Shown here in pieces: positions 26,137 through 34,590 of a stretch of DNA of 64,000 nt (the stretch's first letter is position 1; each line of letters opens with the position of its first letter). The notes under the pieces were generated by a model. The model did no database searches. It had not been told where the DNA came from and saw only the letters and a list, made by a program, of their open reading frames with translations. Both the position numbers and the translations under genes were made by a program. This DNA comes from Kitasatospora sp. NBC_01246 (GTDB lineage Bacteria; Actinomycetota; Actinomycetes; Streptomycetales; Streptomycetaceae), in the NCBI RefSeq assembly GCF_036226505.1, contig NZ_CP108484.1:4712001-4776000 (forward strand). Direction: 5' to 3'.

Positions 26137-26331
26137 CGCGCTGGCCAGTGCATTTGCCTTTGATCCCGAGGTTCCCCTATGGTGGTAGATCGTTCGTTTG
26201 ATTCATTTGACTGGCGCCCTAATTCCCATCTGGCGCCCTTGGCGCGTACCGGCGATCCGTGGCTGACCGCATAGAGGCGGTTGTGAAACAGAACCCGGAC
26301 TTTGGCGCGTGCCACTTCCGGAAGGTTTTGC
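26137..26331. promoter_or_regulatory. Leader region of the DEAD-box helicase gene
   Basis: A 195-bp interval noticeably richer in A/T than its flanks (for example 26180-26215). TGGCGCCC occurs twice, at 26212-26219 and 26231-26238. It must contain the helicase promoter and 5' leader. DEAD-box helicase genes of this kind are often cold-induced through their leaders, but I identify no specific element. Confidence 0.4.
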
Positions 26332-28677
26332 ATGTCTCTCGTTGACGACGCCCGCTTCGCCATGCCCGCGAGCGAGTCCGCCGCCGATGTCACCCTCGTC
26401 GATGCCCCCGAGGTCGAGCTGTTCGACGCCGACCAGGACATCGACCCCGCCGCCGACCAGGACGCCGCCGACGAGGCCGCGACCGAGGAGAGCGCCGAGG
26501 CCGCCGAGCCCACCATCACCTTCGGCGACCTGGGCCTGCACGACGACGTCGTGCGCGCCCTCGCCAAGCGCGGCGTCACCACCCCGTTCCCGATCCAGGC
26601 CGCGACCATCCCGGACGCGCTGGCCGGCAAGGACGTGCTGGGCCGGGGCCGTACCGGCTCCGGCAAGACCCTCAGCTTCGGCCTGCCGCTGCTGACCCGC
26701 CTCGCCGGCGGCGAGCGCACCAAGCCCAAGCACCCGCGCGGCCTGATCCTCGTCCCGACCCGCGAGCTGGCCATGCAGGTCGCCGACGCGCTGGAGCCGT
26801 TCGGCTCGGTGCTCGGCCTCAAGCTCAAGGTCGTCTGCGGCGGCACCTCGATGTCGAACCAGATCTACGCGCTGGAGCGCGGCGTCGACGTCCTCGTCGC
26901 CACCCCCGGCCGCCTGCGCGACCTGCTGAACCGCGGCAGCGCCAAGCTGGGCGAGGTCAAGACCGTCGTGCTCGACGAGGCCGACCAGATGGCCGACATG
27001 GGCTTCCTGCCCGAGGTCACCGAGATCCTCGACCAGGTGCCGGCCGGCGGCCAGCGCCTGCTGTTCTCCGCCACCCTGGAGAACGAGATCGACAGCCTGG
27101 TCAAGCGCTACCTGAAGAACCCGGTCACCCACGAGGTCGACCCGTCGGCCGGCGCGGTCACCACCATGACCCACCACATCCTCGTGGTGAAGCCCAAGGA
27201 CAAGGCGCCGATCACCAACGCGATCGCCGCCCGCAAGGGCCGCACGATCATCTTCGTCCGCACCCAGATGGGCGCCGACCGCGTCGCCGAGCAGCTCATC
27301 GAGGCCGGCGTGAAGGCCGACGCGCTGCACGGCGGCATGACCCAGGGCGCCCGTACCCGCGTCCTCGGCGACTTCAAGGACGGCTACGTCAACGTCGTCG
27401 TCGCGACCGACGTCGCCGCCCGCGGCATCCACGTCGACGGCATCGACCTGGTCCTGAACGTGGACCCGGCCGGTGACCACAAGGACTACCTGCACCGCTC
27501 CGGCCGCACCGCCCGCGCCGGCCGCTCCGGCGCCGTCGTCACCCTGGTGCTGCCGCACCAGCGCCGTGGCGTGTTCCGCCTGATGGAGGACGCGGGCGTC
27601 GACGCCTCGCGCCACATCCTCGACCACGCCTTCGACGCCGAGGTCGCCAAGATCACCGGCGCCCGTTCGCTGATCGAGGTCCAGGCCGAGAGCGCCGCAG
27701 GCATCGCCGGTGCCGCCGAGCGCGAGCTCGCCGACATGACCCGCCAGCTGGAGCGCGCGCAGCGCCGCGCCACCGAGCTGCGCGAGGAGGCCGACCGCCT
27801 GGCCGCCCGCGCCGCGCGCGAGCGGGCCGACCTGGGCATCGAGGACGAGGCGCCCGCCGCCGAGGCCGAGGCCGCCGAGACCGCCGAGGCCGCCGAGGTT
27901 CCCGCGGAGACGGCCGCCCCGGCCGCCGCCGTGACCGAGGAGCGGGCCCCGTCCTACCGCGAGGCGCGCACCGAGCGCCCGGCGTACAACCGTGACCGTG
28001 ACGACCGCGGTGGCCGTTCCTTCGGTGACCGTGACAACCGCGGCGGTGGCTTCAACCGTGACCGTGACGACCGCGGCGGCCGCTCCGGTGGCTTCAACCG
28101 TGACGACCGTGGCGGCCGTTCCTTCGGTGACCGTGACAACCGTGGCGGTGGCTCCGGTGGCTTCAACCGTGACGACCGCGGTGGCCGTTCCTTCGGTGAC
28201 CGTGACAACCGCGGCGGTGGCTTCAACCGTGACCGTGACGACCGCGGCGGCCGCTCCGGTGGCTTCAACCGTGACGACCGTGGCGGCCGTTCCTTCGGTG
28301 ACCGTGACAACCGCGGCGGTGGCTCCGGTGGCTTCAACCGTGACGACCGCGGTGGCCGTTCCTTCGGTGACCGTGACAACCGTGGCGGTGGCTCCGGTGG
28401 CTTCAACCGTGACCGCGACGACCGCGGCGGCCGCTCCTTCGGCGACCGTCCGGCCCGCACCTTCGGTGACCGTCCGGCCTTCGGCCGCGACGAGCGTGGC
28501 GCCGCCGGCAGCAGCAGCCGTCCGTTCTCCCGCCGTGACGACCACCGCTCCGGTGGCCGCCCGCAGGCCTCCGGCGGCTTCAACCGTGACCGCGGCGACG
28601 ACCGCGGTGGCCGCTCCGGCGGCTTCAACTCCGGTGGCTTCAACCGCGACGACCGCAAGCCGCGCTGGAAGAACTGA
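26332..28677 (+). CDS. DEAD-box ATP-dependent RNA helicase with long RGG-like tail
   Basis: A 781-residue helicase of the RhlE/DeaD group that unwinds RNA during ribosome assembly or decay. An acidic N-terminus (1-60) precedes the Q motif (TFGDLGL, PFPIQ), Walker A GRTGSGKT (106-113), PTREL, DEAD (216-219), SAT and HRSGRTARAGR. A helical, Glu/Ala-rich linker (about 455-540) leads to a tail of repeated RDDRGGRSFGDRDNRGGG blocks (about 553-750). Two 57-residue units (561-617, 618-674) are identical at protein level. Such tails bind RNA non-specifically and promote condensates. GGAAGG precedes the ATG. Confidence 0.95.
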   Translation: MSLVDDARFAMPASESAADVTLVDAPEVELFDADQDIDPAADQDAADEAATEESAEAAEPTITFGDLGLHDDVVRALAKRGVTTPFPIQAATIPDALAGKDVLGRGRTGSGKTLSFGLPLLTRLAGGERTKPKHPRGLILVPTRELAMQVADALEPFGSVLGLKLKVVCGGTSMSNQIYALERGVDVLVATPGRLRDLLNRGSAKLGEVKTVVLDEADQMADMGFLPEVTEILDQVPAGGQRLLFSATLENEIDSLVKRYLKNPVTHEVDPSAGAVTTMTHHILVVKPKDKAPITNAIAARKGRTIIFVRTQMGADRVAEQLIEAGVKADALHGGMTQGARTRVLGDFKDGYVNVVVATDVAARGIHVDGIDLVLNVDPAGDHKDYLHRSGRTARAGRSGAVVTLVLPHQRRGVFRLMEDAGVDASRHILDHAFDAEVAKITGARSLIEVQAESAAGIAGAAERELADMTRQLERAQRRATELREEADRLAARAARERADLGIEDEAPAAEAEAAETAEAAEVPAETAAPAAAVTEERAPSYREARTERPAYNRDRDDRGGRSFGDRDNRGGGFNRDRDDRGGRSGGFNRDDRGGRSFGDRDNRGGGSGGFNRDDRGGRSFGDRDNRGGGFNRDRDDRGGRSGGFNRDDRGGRSFGDRDNRGGGSGGFNRDDRGGRSFGDRDNRGGGSGGFNRDRDDRGGRSFGDRPARTFGDRPAFGRDERGAAGSSSRPFSRRDDHRSGGRPQASGGFNRDRGDDRGGRSGGFNSGGFNRDDRKPRWKN
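28012..28353 (+). repeat. 171-bp tandem duplication inside the helicase gene
   Basis: Bases 28012-28182 and 28183-28353 are identical at 170 of 171 positions; the only difference is a silent CGT/CGC arginine codon. Shorter partial copies continue to about 28440. The unit length is a multiple of three, so gain or loss keeps the frame. Confidence 0.93.
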
Positions 28678-28706
28678 CCCCGCGTAGCGCATCCGCGCCG
28701 ACGCCC

Positions 28707-28742
28707 GACGGGCCCGCTCCACTTCGGTGGGGCGGGCCCGTC
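28707..28742 (+). terminator. Intrinsic terminator after the helicase gene
   Basis: A 16-bp stem with one internal mismatch and a stable TTCG loop lies 30 bp after the helicase stop. Confidence 0.85.
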
Positions 28743-28832
28743 CGCGTTCCCCCGCCCGCCGGTCGCCGCGTTGTTCTGTCGGTGAGAATAACCGGTGGCG
28801 CGCGGGCGGCCCCGTCCCTTACGGTCACGGAC

Positions 28833-29699
28833 ATGAGCAGCAGACTGCATGGCGTGGCGGTGGTGAACGAGGAGATCGCCGAGCGGGGGAGCTACCGGGC
28901 AGCCGGGGGCGAACTCGTCCAGGTGACGGAGCGACTGGCGGCGGCCAGGGCGGGGACGGTGTCGTACCGGCCGCAGACGCTGGACGAGCTGCTGCGGGCG
29001 GCGGCGCCCGGGCCCGGTCCGGCCCCGGCGGCGTCGGGGGCGTCGGGGGCGTCGGGGGCGGCGGCCGTCGAGGTGACGGCCGAGGGCAGCATCGCGGCCG
29101 CCCGGCGCCTGGTGGCGGCCGGTGCGGGCCGGGTCGGGGTGCTCAACTTCGCCTCGGCGCGCAACCCGGGGGGCGGCTATCTGCGCGGCGCCCGGGCCCA
29201 GGAGGAGGACCTCTGCCGCAGCGCCCTGCTGTACACCTGCCTGCGCGAGGCCCCGGACTACTACGCGGCGCACCGCGCCAGTGACGACCTGCGGTACAGC
29301 CACCGGGTGATCGTCTCGCCCGACGTGCCGGTGATCCGGGGCGGGGACGGCGAGCTGCTGGCAGAGCCCTACCCGGTGACGTTCCTGACCTCGCCGGCGC
29401 CCAACGCCGGCCAGTTGGCACGGCGTTCGGCGGAGGTGGACGTCCGGGGGGTGCTCGCCGAGCGGGCGGTCCGGGTGCTCGCGGCGGCGGCCCGGCACGA
29501 GGTGCGCGCGCTGGTGCTGGGGGCCTGGGGCTGCGGGGTGTTCGGCAACGACCCGGCACAGGTGGCGGAGGCCTTCGAGGGGGCGCTGGCGCAGTACGGC
29601 GCGGCCTTCGAGCGGGTCGTGTTCGCGGTCTGGGACCGCACGCCCGTCTCGCCGAACCGGGCCGCTTTCGAGGCCAGGTTCGGCGCGGTGGCCGGCTGA
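28833..29699 (+). CDS. Bacterial PARG-like macrodomain protein (TIGR02452 family)
   Basis: A 288-residue protein of the microbial poly(ADP-ribose) glycohydrolase-like family. The diagnostic pair is present: the GGG loop in NPGGGYLRG (113-115) and the catalytic QEE in AQEEDL (123-125). The AWGCGVFGNDP segment near the C-terminus contacts ADP-ribose in relatives. It would hydrolyse ADP-ribose chains or O-acyl esters in the cytoplasm. A Gly/Ser/Ala repeat at about 66-77 interrupts the N-terminal part. No ADP-ribosyltransferase gene is visible nearby, so its substrate in this cell is unknown. Confidence 0.88.
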   Translation: MSSRLHGVAVVNEEIAERGSYRAAGGELVQVTERLAAARAGTVSYRPQTLDELLRAAAPGPGPAPAASGASGASGAAAVEVTAEGSIAAARRLVAAGAGRVGVLNFASARNPGGGYLRGARAQEEDLCRSALLYTCLREAPDYYAAHRASDDLRYSHRVIVSPDVPVIRGGDGELLAEPYPVTFLTSPAPNAGQLARRSAEVDVRGVLAERAVRVLAAAARHEVRALVLGAWGCGVFGNDPAQVAEAFEGALAQYGAAFERVVFAVWDRTPVSPNRAAFEARFGAVAG

Positions 29700-29733
29700 C
29701 GGGCGGCCGCCACCGGGGTCCGGGCGGGTCGGC

Positions 29734-30069
29734 TCAGCTCCGGCGGGAGCCCAGCACGCTCGCGGCGGTCGAGGCGGCGGCGACCACGCCGGTGACGGCG
29801 AGGACGGACGGCCAGGCGCCGATCCTCTTCGCCAGCGGATGCGAGCCGCCGAAGGCCGCCACGTAGAGGCCGGTCAGGGCGGCGGCGGTGGCCGCGCCCG
29901 AGCTGCGGTGCCACTGCGCGGCGGCGCCCGCCCCGGCCACGGCCAGGACGGCACCGCCCAGTTCGCGCTGGCCGGTCCACCGGGCGACGCCGTAGCCGCC
30001 GACCAGGCCGCTCGCCGCGGTCAGCGCGGCGGGCGCGGCGGTCGAGAGCACGTTCGGGATCCTCGCCAT
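29734..30069 (-). CDS. Small hydrophobic unknown protein
   Basis: A 111-residue protein with three to four hydrophobic segments (about 9-28, 39-55, 59-75 and 85-105) and short polar loops, so it is probably a small integral membrane protein. No family recognised. ATG 30069 has GTGGAG upstream at good spacing; GTG 30081 is possible. It converges with the PARG-like gene. Confidence 0.65.
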   Translation of the reverse strand: MARIPNVLSTAAPAALTAASGLVGGYGVARWTGQRELGGAVLAVAGAGAAAQWHRSSGAATAAALTGLYVAAFGGSHPLAKRIGAWPSVLAVTGVVAAASTAASVLGSRRS

Positions 30070-30212
30070 CGTCGACTCCACTCCTCGGCATCCTCGGATC
30101 GTCCGACCCTAACCCGCCGGACTCCCGGCCCTGGCTCCAGCCCGGCCCGGCTCCAGCCCGGCCCGGCTCCGGGCCGACGGGCGCCCCCTACCGGGTGGGG
30201 CCGCCCTAACGG

Positions 30213-31346
30213 CTACCGGAATGCCTCCTCGAACGGCAGGGCCCGCGCCGCCCGGGAGAGCCGGTCCGCGGCCTCGGCCGGTGCCAGCACCCGCTCCAGC
30301 CGGAGGTCCCCCGGCACCTGCTGGATGTACCGGCCCGCCGACCAACTGCGCTCGTACGCCTGCGGCTCCAGCACCAGGGTGCGGAAGCCGTCCACCACCG
30401 GGATGTCGCTCGGCGTGCCCTCGTTCCAGATCCACGTCCCGTCGGGCGCGACCAGGTTGAACGAGCCGTACGCGGTGACCCGGCGGCGCCCGTCCAGCTC
30501 CTCGGTCCGGCTGAGCGCGACGGCCTCCGGGTCCGGCGGGGAGCCGGGCAGGTGTCCGCCGCCGATCAGCACGTCGGCGAGCAGCGTGTGCAACTGGAAG
30601 TTGTCGGTCAGACCGTCCATCCGCAGCAGGTAGCCGGTACCGCTCGGGCGGTCCAGCACCAGCAGCGGCTCGTCGTCGAGCGTCTTCGCCAGGTGGTTCA
30701 GGCCCTTGAGGTCGTGCTGCCCCTCGCCGTAGCGGTCGATCAGTTCGAGCAGGACGTCCGTCACGCCGTCGGCCCGGGCCGCGGTGCGGACGGCCGCGTG
30801 GGTGCAGACCGCGAACGAGGCCATCTGCCACAGGTGGAGCGTCCACCAGCCGATCACCGCCCGGTGGGCGTGCCACTCGGCCAGCCGGTCCGGGTCCTCG
30901 ATCCGGGCGTGCGCCAGGGCCGGGTCGTCCTCGTCCGGGTCGGGCAGGTCGCCGCCGCCGGTCTCGGCCCAGCGCTCGACCAGCAGCAGCGCGCCGCTCA
31001 GCGCTCCGCGCAGGCCCGCCAGCACCTGTCCGGCGCAGGCCACCGGGTCGGCGCCGCGCTCGACGCAGGCGCCCACCATCATCGCCAGCCGCGCCCGGGG
31101 GAACGGCGGCAGCTCCGGGAGCAGCGCCGCCAGCCGGGGGCCGACCGCCGCCGACTCGGCCTCGCCGGCCGGGCCCAGCAGCCCGCCGAGCCGTTGGAAC
31201 GCGGCCGCCACCCGCTCGTCGTCGCCGGCCGCGACGGCCGCCTCCAGTTCGGCCGTCGCCCGGTCGAGGGCGGGTTGCTGACGGTCCGACGGATCCGGGG
31301 AGCCGTCGTGCGGGGGAATGCGGTCGGACACCATTCGCCGCAGCAT
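30213..31346 (-). CDS. Unknown cytosolic protein
   Basis: A 377-residue protein with no motif I recognise. The N-terminal half is helical, with repeated Ala/Leu/Glu segments (ATAELEAAVAAGDDERVAAAFQRL). The middle contains WWTLHLWQMASFAVCTHAAVR. The C-terminal half is more beta-like (VTAYGSFNLVAPDGTWIWNEG). There are no signal peptide or membrane spans. Codon use is normal for the window. ATG 31346 or ATG 31334 could be the start; neither has a clear ribosome site. Confidence 0.7.
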   Translation of the reverse strand: MLRRMVSDRIPPHDGSPDPSDRQQPALDRATAELEAAVAAGDDERVAAAFQRLGGLLGPAGEAESAAVGPRLAALLPELPPFPRARLAMMVGACVERGADPVACAGQVLAGLRGALSGALLLVERWAETGGGDLPDPDEDDPALAHARIEDPDRLAEWHAHRAVIGWWTLHLWQMASFAVCTHAAVRTAARADGVTDVLLELIDRYGEGQHDLKGLNHLAKTLDDEPLLVLDRPSGTGYLLRMDGLTDNFQLHTLLADVLIGGGHLPGSPPDPEAVALSRTEELDGRRRVTAYGSFNLVAPDGTWIWNEGTPSDIPVVDGFRTLVLEPQAYERSWSAGRYIQQVPGDLRLERVLAPAEAADRLSRAARALPFEEAFR

Positions 31347-31473
31347 AGGCGCCCGCCCGGCGGTGGCCCGCTACCGGGGGGCGACGATCCACCCACCGGC
31401 CCGGTCGGCCGTCGGGACTGCCCGGCCGAGCCGTCGGGGACGGGGGCGGCCGCCCCGGTGGGAGACTGCCGGC

Positions 31474-31920
31474 GTGACTGACCACGTGATCACGGACGGC
31501 CTCTACCGGGTGCGCAACGTCGGCAGCGGGCTGCTGCTGGAGGTCGCCGACGGGAGCCGCCGCAGCGGTGCCAAGGTCGTCCTCGGAGCGGAGAGCGGCT
31601 CCGAGGCCCAGCTCTGGCGGTTCGGCGCCGTCCACCCGGGTGGCGCCCTGTACCACGTCGAGAACGCCGCCAGCGGGAAGCGCCTGGACGTCACCGGTGC
31701 CTCCCCGGAGGACGGCGTCCTGATCCAGCAGTGGTCGCCCAACGCCTTCGGGGCGCAGGAATGGCTCCTCGAACACCACCTCGACGCTCCGGGCACCTAC
31801 ACCCTGACCAGCTTCATCAGCGGCAAGCCGCTCACCGCCACCACCCCCGGCAGTCCGGTCGAACAGCGCGAGGACGACGACTCGCCCGCGCAGTGGTGGC
31901 GCCTGGAGCGCCAGGGGTAG
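31474..31920 (+). CDS. Ricin-type beta-trefoil (RICIN) domain protein
   Basis: A 148-residue protein made of a single beta-trefoil. Three repeats are visible: GLYRVRNVGSGLLLEVADGS, ALYHVENAASGKRLDVTGAS and GTYTLTSFISGKPLTATTPG. Later repeats show the family Q-x-W-type signature (QLWRFG, QEWLLE, QWWRLE). Ricin-type domains bind galactose-like sugars, usually on secreted enzymes. This one has no signal peptide and no attached catalytic domain, which is unusual. The start is GTG 31474. It converges with the phosphatase gene. Confidence 0.88.
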   Translation: MTDHVITDGLYRVRNVGSGLLLEVADGSRRSGAKVVLGAESGSEAQLWRFGAVHPGGALYHVENAASGKRLDVTGASPEDGVLIQQWSPNAFGAQEWLLEHHLDAPGTYTLTSFISGKPLTATTPGSPVEQREDDDSPAQWWRLERQG

Positions 31921-31927
31921 GGGGTGC

Positions 31928-31957
31928 CCCGCGGGCCGCGGCGGGGCGGCCCGCGGG
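31928..31957. terminator. Bidirectional terminator hairpin
   Basis: CCCGCGGGCCGC / GCGGCCCGCGGG form a perfect 12-bp stem between the convergent RICIN and phosphatase genes. Confidence 0.7.
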
Positions 31958-31962
31958 CCCGG

Positions 31963-32691
31963 TCAGGCCGAGAGGTTGGTCCGGAGGGCGGTCAGCTCCT
32001 CGTCGGTGGTGCCGTGGGCGCGCAGGTAGTCGGTGACGGAGCCGTGCCGGGCCCGGATCCAGCTGAGGGACGAGGCCAGGAGCGGGGCGGAGATCGGGCG
32101 GGAGACGCGTTCGGTGCCGGTCTCGTCGAGGTAGGGGGTCGGGCCGTCGAGCAGGCCGAGGCCGGCGTTGGAGAGCAGGAAGTCGGCCATCAGCTCGGCC
32201 TCGGAGGCGCCCAGCAGGGACTGCACGACCGCGATGGTCAGACCGGTGCGGTCCTTGCCGACGGCGCAGTGCACGACGGCCGGTACGCCGCCGGGGGTAC
32301 CGAGCCGGCGGATCGCGGCGACCAGCGAGGGGCCGGCGGTCTCGGCCATGAAGGGGTAGAGCTCGGCCTGGTCCTCGGGCCACGGACGGTCGATGTCCTC
32401 GCGGTTGGCCGGGAGGGTGGGGAGGCTGAGCGCCTCGTGGTCGAGCCCGAACCGCAGGTCGGGCCAGGTCGCCAGCTCGAAGGGGCTGCGCAGGTCGATC
32501 ACGGTGCGCAGGCCGAGGTCCTTGAGCCGCTGGGCGCCCTCCGGCGTGAGGTTGTGGAAGGAGCCGGAGCGGTAGAGCACGCCCGTGCGCAGGGCGCCGA
32601 CGCCCCCGGCGTCGCGGAAGTTGCGCACACCGGGGATGTCGAGGAACGCGGACGGCAGGTCGGGTTCACGGTCCGGCAGGTCGTCGGTCAT
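31963..32691 (-). CDS. Tyrosine-protein phosphatase (DSP/PtpB-like)
   Basis: A 242-residue phosphatase. The N-terminal NFRDAGG motif and the P-loop HCAVGKDRTG, with catalytic Cys142 and Arg148, are those of the Mycobacterium PtpB/lipid phosphatase group; the Lys-Asp-Arg loop often allows phosphoinositide or dual-specificity activity. VIDLRSPFE supplies the general-acid region. It is cytosolic. ATG 32691 directly follows GGTGGAGG; GTG 32700 is possible. It is 56 bp downstream of the SDR gene on the same strand, so the two may be co-transcribed. Confidence 0.92.
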   Translation of the reverse strand: MTDDLPDREPDLPSAFLDIPGVRNFRDAGGVGALRTGVLYRSGSFHNLTPEGAQRLKDLGLRTVIDLRSPFELATWPDLRFGLDHEALSLPTLPANREDIDRPWPEDQAELYPFMAETAGPSLVAAIRRLGTPGGVPAVVHCAVGKDRTGLTIAVVQSLLGASEAELMADFLLSNAGLGLLDGPTPYLDETGTERVSRPISAPLLASSLSWIRARHGSVTDYLRAHGTTDEELTALRTNLSA

Positions 32692-32747
32692 GGCCTCCAC
32701 CGTACGGGCGGGAGAGGCGGCCGGGGAAGGAAACGGACGGCGTCGTC

Positions 32748-33527
32748 TCAGCGGCCGCCGGAGACGTCCAGGAAGGTGCCCGTGCTGTACGAGGCGGCGG
32801 GGGAGAGCAGGTAGAGGATCGCCTCGGCGACCTCCTCCGGCCGTCCGCCCCGCCGCATCGGCAGCCCGGGCGCGACCCGGTCCACCCGGCCGGGCTCACC
32901 GCCCAGGGCGTGGATGTCGGTGTGGATCAGGCCGGGGCGCACGGCGTTGACCCGGATGCCCTCGGCGGCGACCTCCAGGGCGAGTCCGCGGGTCATCGAG
33001 TCGACGGCGCCCTTGGCGGCCGCGTAGTCCACGTACTCGTTCGGCGAGCCGAGCCGGGAGGCGGCGGAGGAGACGTTGACGATGGCGCCGCCGCACCCGC
33101 CGTACCGGGTGGACATCCGGCGGACGGCCTGCTTCGCGCAGAGGAACGGGCCGGTGATGTTGGAGGCCCAGATCCGGTTCAGCCGGTCCTCGTCGATCTC
33201 CTCCAGCCGGCACTGCTTCTCCAGCGTGCCGGCGTTGTTCACCAGGGCGGTGAGCGGGCCCAGTTCGGCGTCCACGGTGGCGAACAGCCGCTCCACCTCG
33301 GCGGTCCGGGTGACGTCGGCCCGGACGGCGAGGGCGGTACCGCCCCCGGCCCGGACGGCGTCCACCACGGCGGTGGCGGCGGCCTCGTCGGCGCGGTAGT
33401 TGACGCAGACCCGGTAGCCGCGCCGTCCGGCCAGCAGGGCGGTGGCCGCGCCGATGCCGCGCCCGGCACCGGTGACCAGGAGGACCTCGGGGCGGTCGGC
33501 GGCGGCGGGAGGAAGGGAGGAGTCCAT
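32748..33527 (-). CDS. SDR-family oxidoreductase
   Basis: A 259-residue classical short-chain dehydrogenase. The cofactor motif is TGAGRGIG (19-26), then NNAG (97-100), catalytic Ser153/154, and Tyr168 with Lys172 (YAAAK). An Arg/Tyr-rich stretch after beta-2 (VNYRADE) favours NADP. It resembles glucose/3-oxoacyl-type reductases, but the substrate is unclear. GAGG-rich sequence precedes the ATG. It lies upstream of the phosphatase gene and is divergent from the nucleotidyltransferase gene. Confidence 0.92.
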   Translation of the reverse strand: MDSSLPPAAADRPEVLLVTGAGRGIGAATALLAGRRGYRVCVNYRADEAAATAVVDAVRAGGGTALAVRADVTRTAEVERLFATVDAELGPLTALVNNAGTLEKQCRLEEIDEDRLNRIWASNITGPFLCAKQAVRRMSTRYGGCGGAIVNVSSAASRLGSPNEYVDYAAAKGAVDSMTRGLALEVAAEGIRVNAVRPGLIHTDIHALGGEPGRVDRVAPGLPMRRGGRPEEVAEAILYLLSPAASYSTGTFLDVSGGR

Positions 33528-33654
33528 GGTCCGCACGCTACCCCGGTGGCCGGCGGGAGCGGCCGACACCGGTTCGGGGCACCGGAATTCGTTCGCCCCG
33601 AGCGGCCCGGGCGGGGCACACTCCTCGGACCGCCGCGACCCCCGAGGAGACCTC

Positions 33655-34389
33655 ATGCCCCCCGCACCCGGCACCGTCCTGCTCGCGGGCGTGGTCGGCT
33701 CGACCGCGTACGGCTTCGCGCACGCCGGCTCGGACGTCGACCGGCTCGGCCTGTTCGCCGCGCCGACCGAGGACTTCCACGGCCTGCACCGCCCGGCGGA
33801 GTCCCAGGTCACCACCGAGCCCGACACCACCCTGCACGAGGCCGCCAAGTGGTGCCGCCTGGCGCTCACCTGCAACCCGACCGCCTCCGAACTGGTCTGG
33901 CTGCCGGCGGACCTGTACGAAGTGCGCAGCCCGCTGGGCGAGGAGCTGATCGCGATCCGCGGCTCCTTCCTGAGCGCCACGGCCGTCCGGAACTCCTATC
34001 TCGGCTACGCCGACCAGCAGTTCCGCAAGCTGCTCGGCCGCGACACGGCGGACCCGGCCGGTCTCCGCCGGGCCGCCAAGCACGCCCGCCACCTGGTCCG
34101 GCTCACCGAGCAGGGCGTCCGGCTCCACGAGACGGGCGAGAACGTCGTCCGGCTGCCCGACCCGGAGCGGGTGCGCGCGCTCGGCGACCGCATCGCGGAA
34201 CACCCTGCCGCCGCCGAGCCGCTGCTGGCCGCCGCCGCCGAACGCTTCGCCCGCCCCGGCGCCCTCCCCCCGGCGCCGGACCCGCGCCCGGCCGAGGCCT
34301 GGCTCCGCCGCGTCCGCGCCGCCCACTACACCCCGCCCGCCCAGGACGCCCCGCTCGTCCGCACCCCACCCGTCCCGGCCGCCCGCTGA
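33655..34389 (+). CDS. Nucleotidyltransferase-fold protein
   Basis: A 244-residue protein with the minimal nucleotidyltransferase signature GSTAYGFAHAGSDVD, in which the Gly-Ser loop and two Asp residues bind metal and NTP. A helical C-terminal half follows (RRAAKHARHLVRLTEQG). It resembles the predicted nucleotidyltransferase group found in many actinobacteria and phages. The acceptor is unknown, and no antitoxin or partner gene is adjacent. GAGGAG precedes the ATG. It lies directly upstream of tRNA-Lys. Confidence 0.8.
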   Translation: MPPAPGTVLLAGVVGSTAYGFAHAGSDVDRLGLFAAPTEDFHGLHRPAESQVTTEPDTTLHEAAKWCRLALTCNPTASELVWLPADLYEVRSPLGEELIAIRGSFLSATAVRNSYLGYADQQFRKLLGRDTADPAGLRRAAKHARHLVRLTEQGVRLHETGENVVRLPDPERVRALGDRIAEHPAAAEPLLAAAAERFARPGALPPAPDPRPAEAWLRRVRAAHYTPPAQDAPLVRTPPVPAAR

Positions 34390-34476
34390 GCCCGGCGCGT
34401 CCGCACAATCCACTGGCGGAGGCGTGGGCGCCAACGGGTAGGATCGCCCTGGCCCGCCCCGCACGGGGCGGCCGAC

Positions 34477-34549
34477 GGGCCGCTAGCTCAATTGGCAGAG
34501 CTGCGGACTTTTAATCCGTAGGTTCAGGGTTCGAGCCCCTGGCGGCCCA
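34477..34549 (+). tRNA. tRNA-Lys (anticodon TTT)
   Basis: A 73-nt cloverleaf with acceptor GGGCCGC/GCGGCCC and A discriminator. The anticodon loop CTTTTAA contains TTT, and the T-arm is CAGGGTTCGAGCCCCTG. CCA is not encoded. No integrated element or att-like repeat of its 3' end was seen downstream. Confidence 0.94.
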
Positions 34550-34555
34550 CCCGTG

Positions 34556-34590
34556 AAGGCCCCGGTCAGACACCGTCTGACCGGGGCCTT
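34556..34590 (+). terminator. Terminator after tRNA-Lys
   Basis: AAGGCCCCGGTCAGAC / GTCTGACCGGGGCCTT form a perfect 16-bp stem with an ACC loop followed by T residues, 6 nt after the tRNA. Confidence 0.92.

Noticed and set aside
28012-28440. CRISPR-like array
   Set aside because: The repeats are contiguous, coding and in frame, with no spacers.
27954-29498. Long antisense reading frames opposite the helicase tail and the PARG gene
   Set aside because: They arise because the in-frame 171-bp repeat and GC bias keep all frames open; the translations are low-complexity Arg/Pro/Ser or Val/Thr repeats with no family resemblance.
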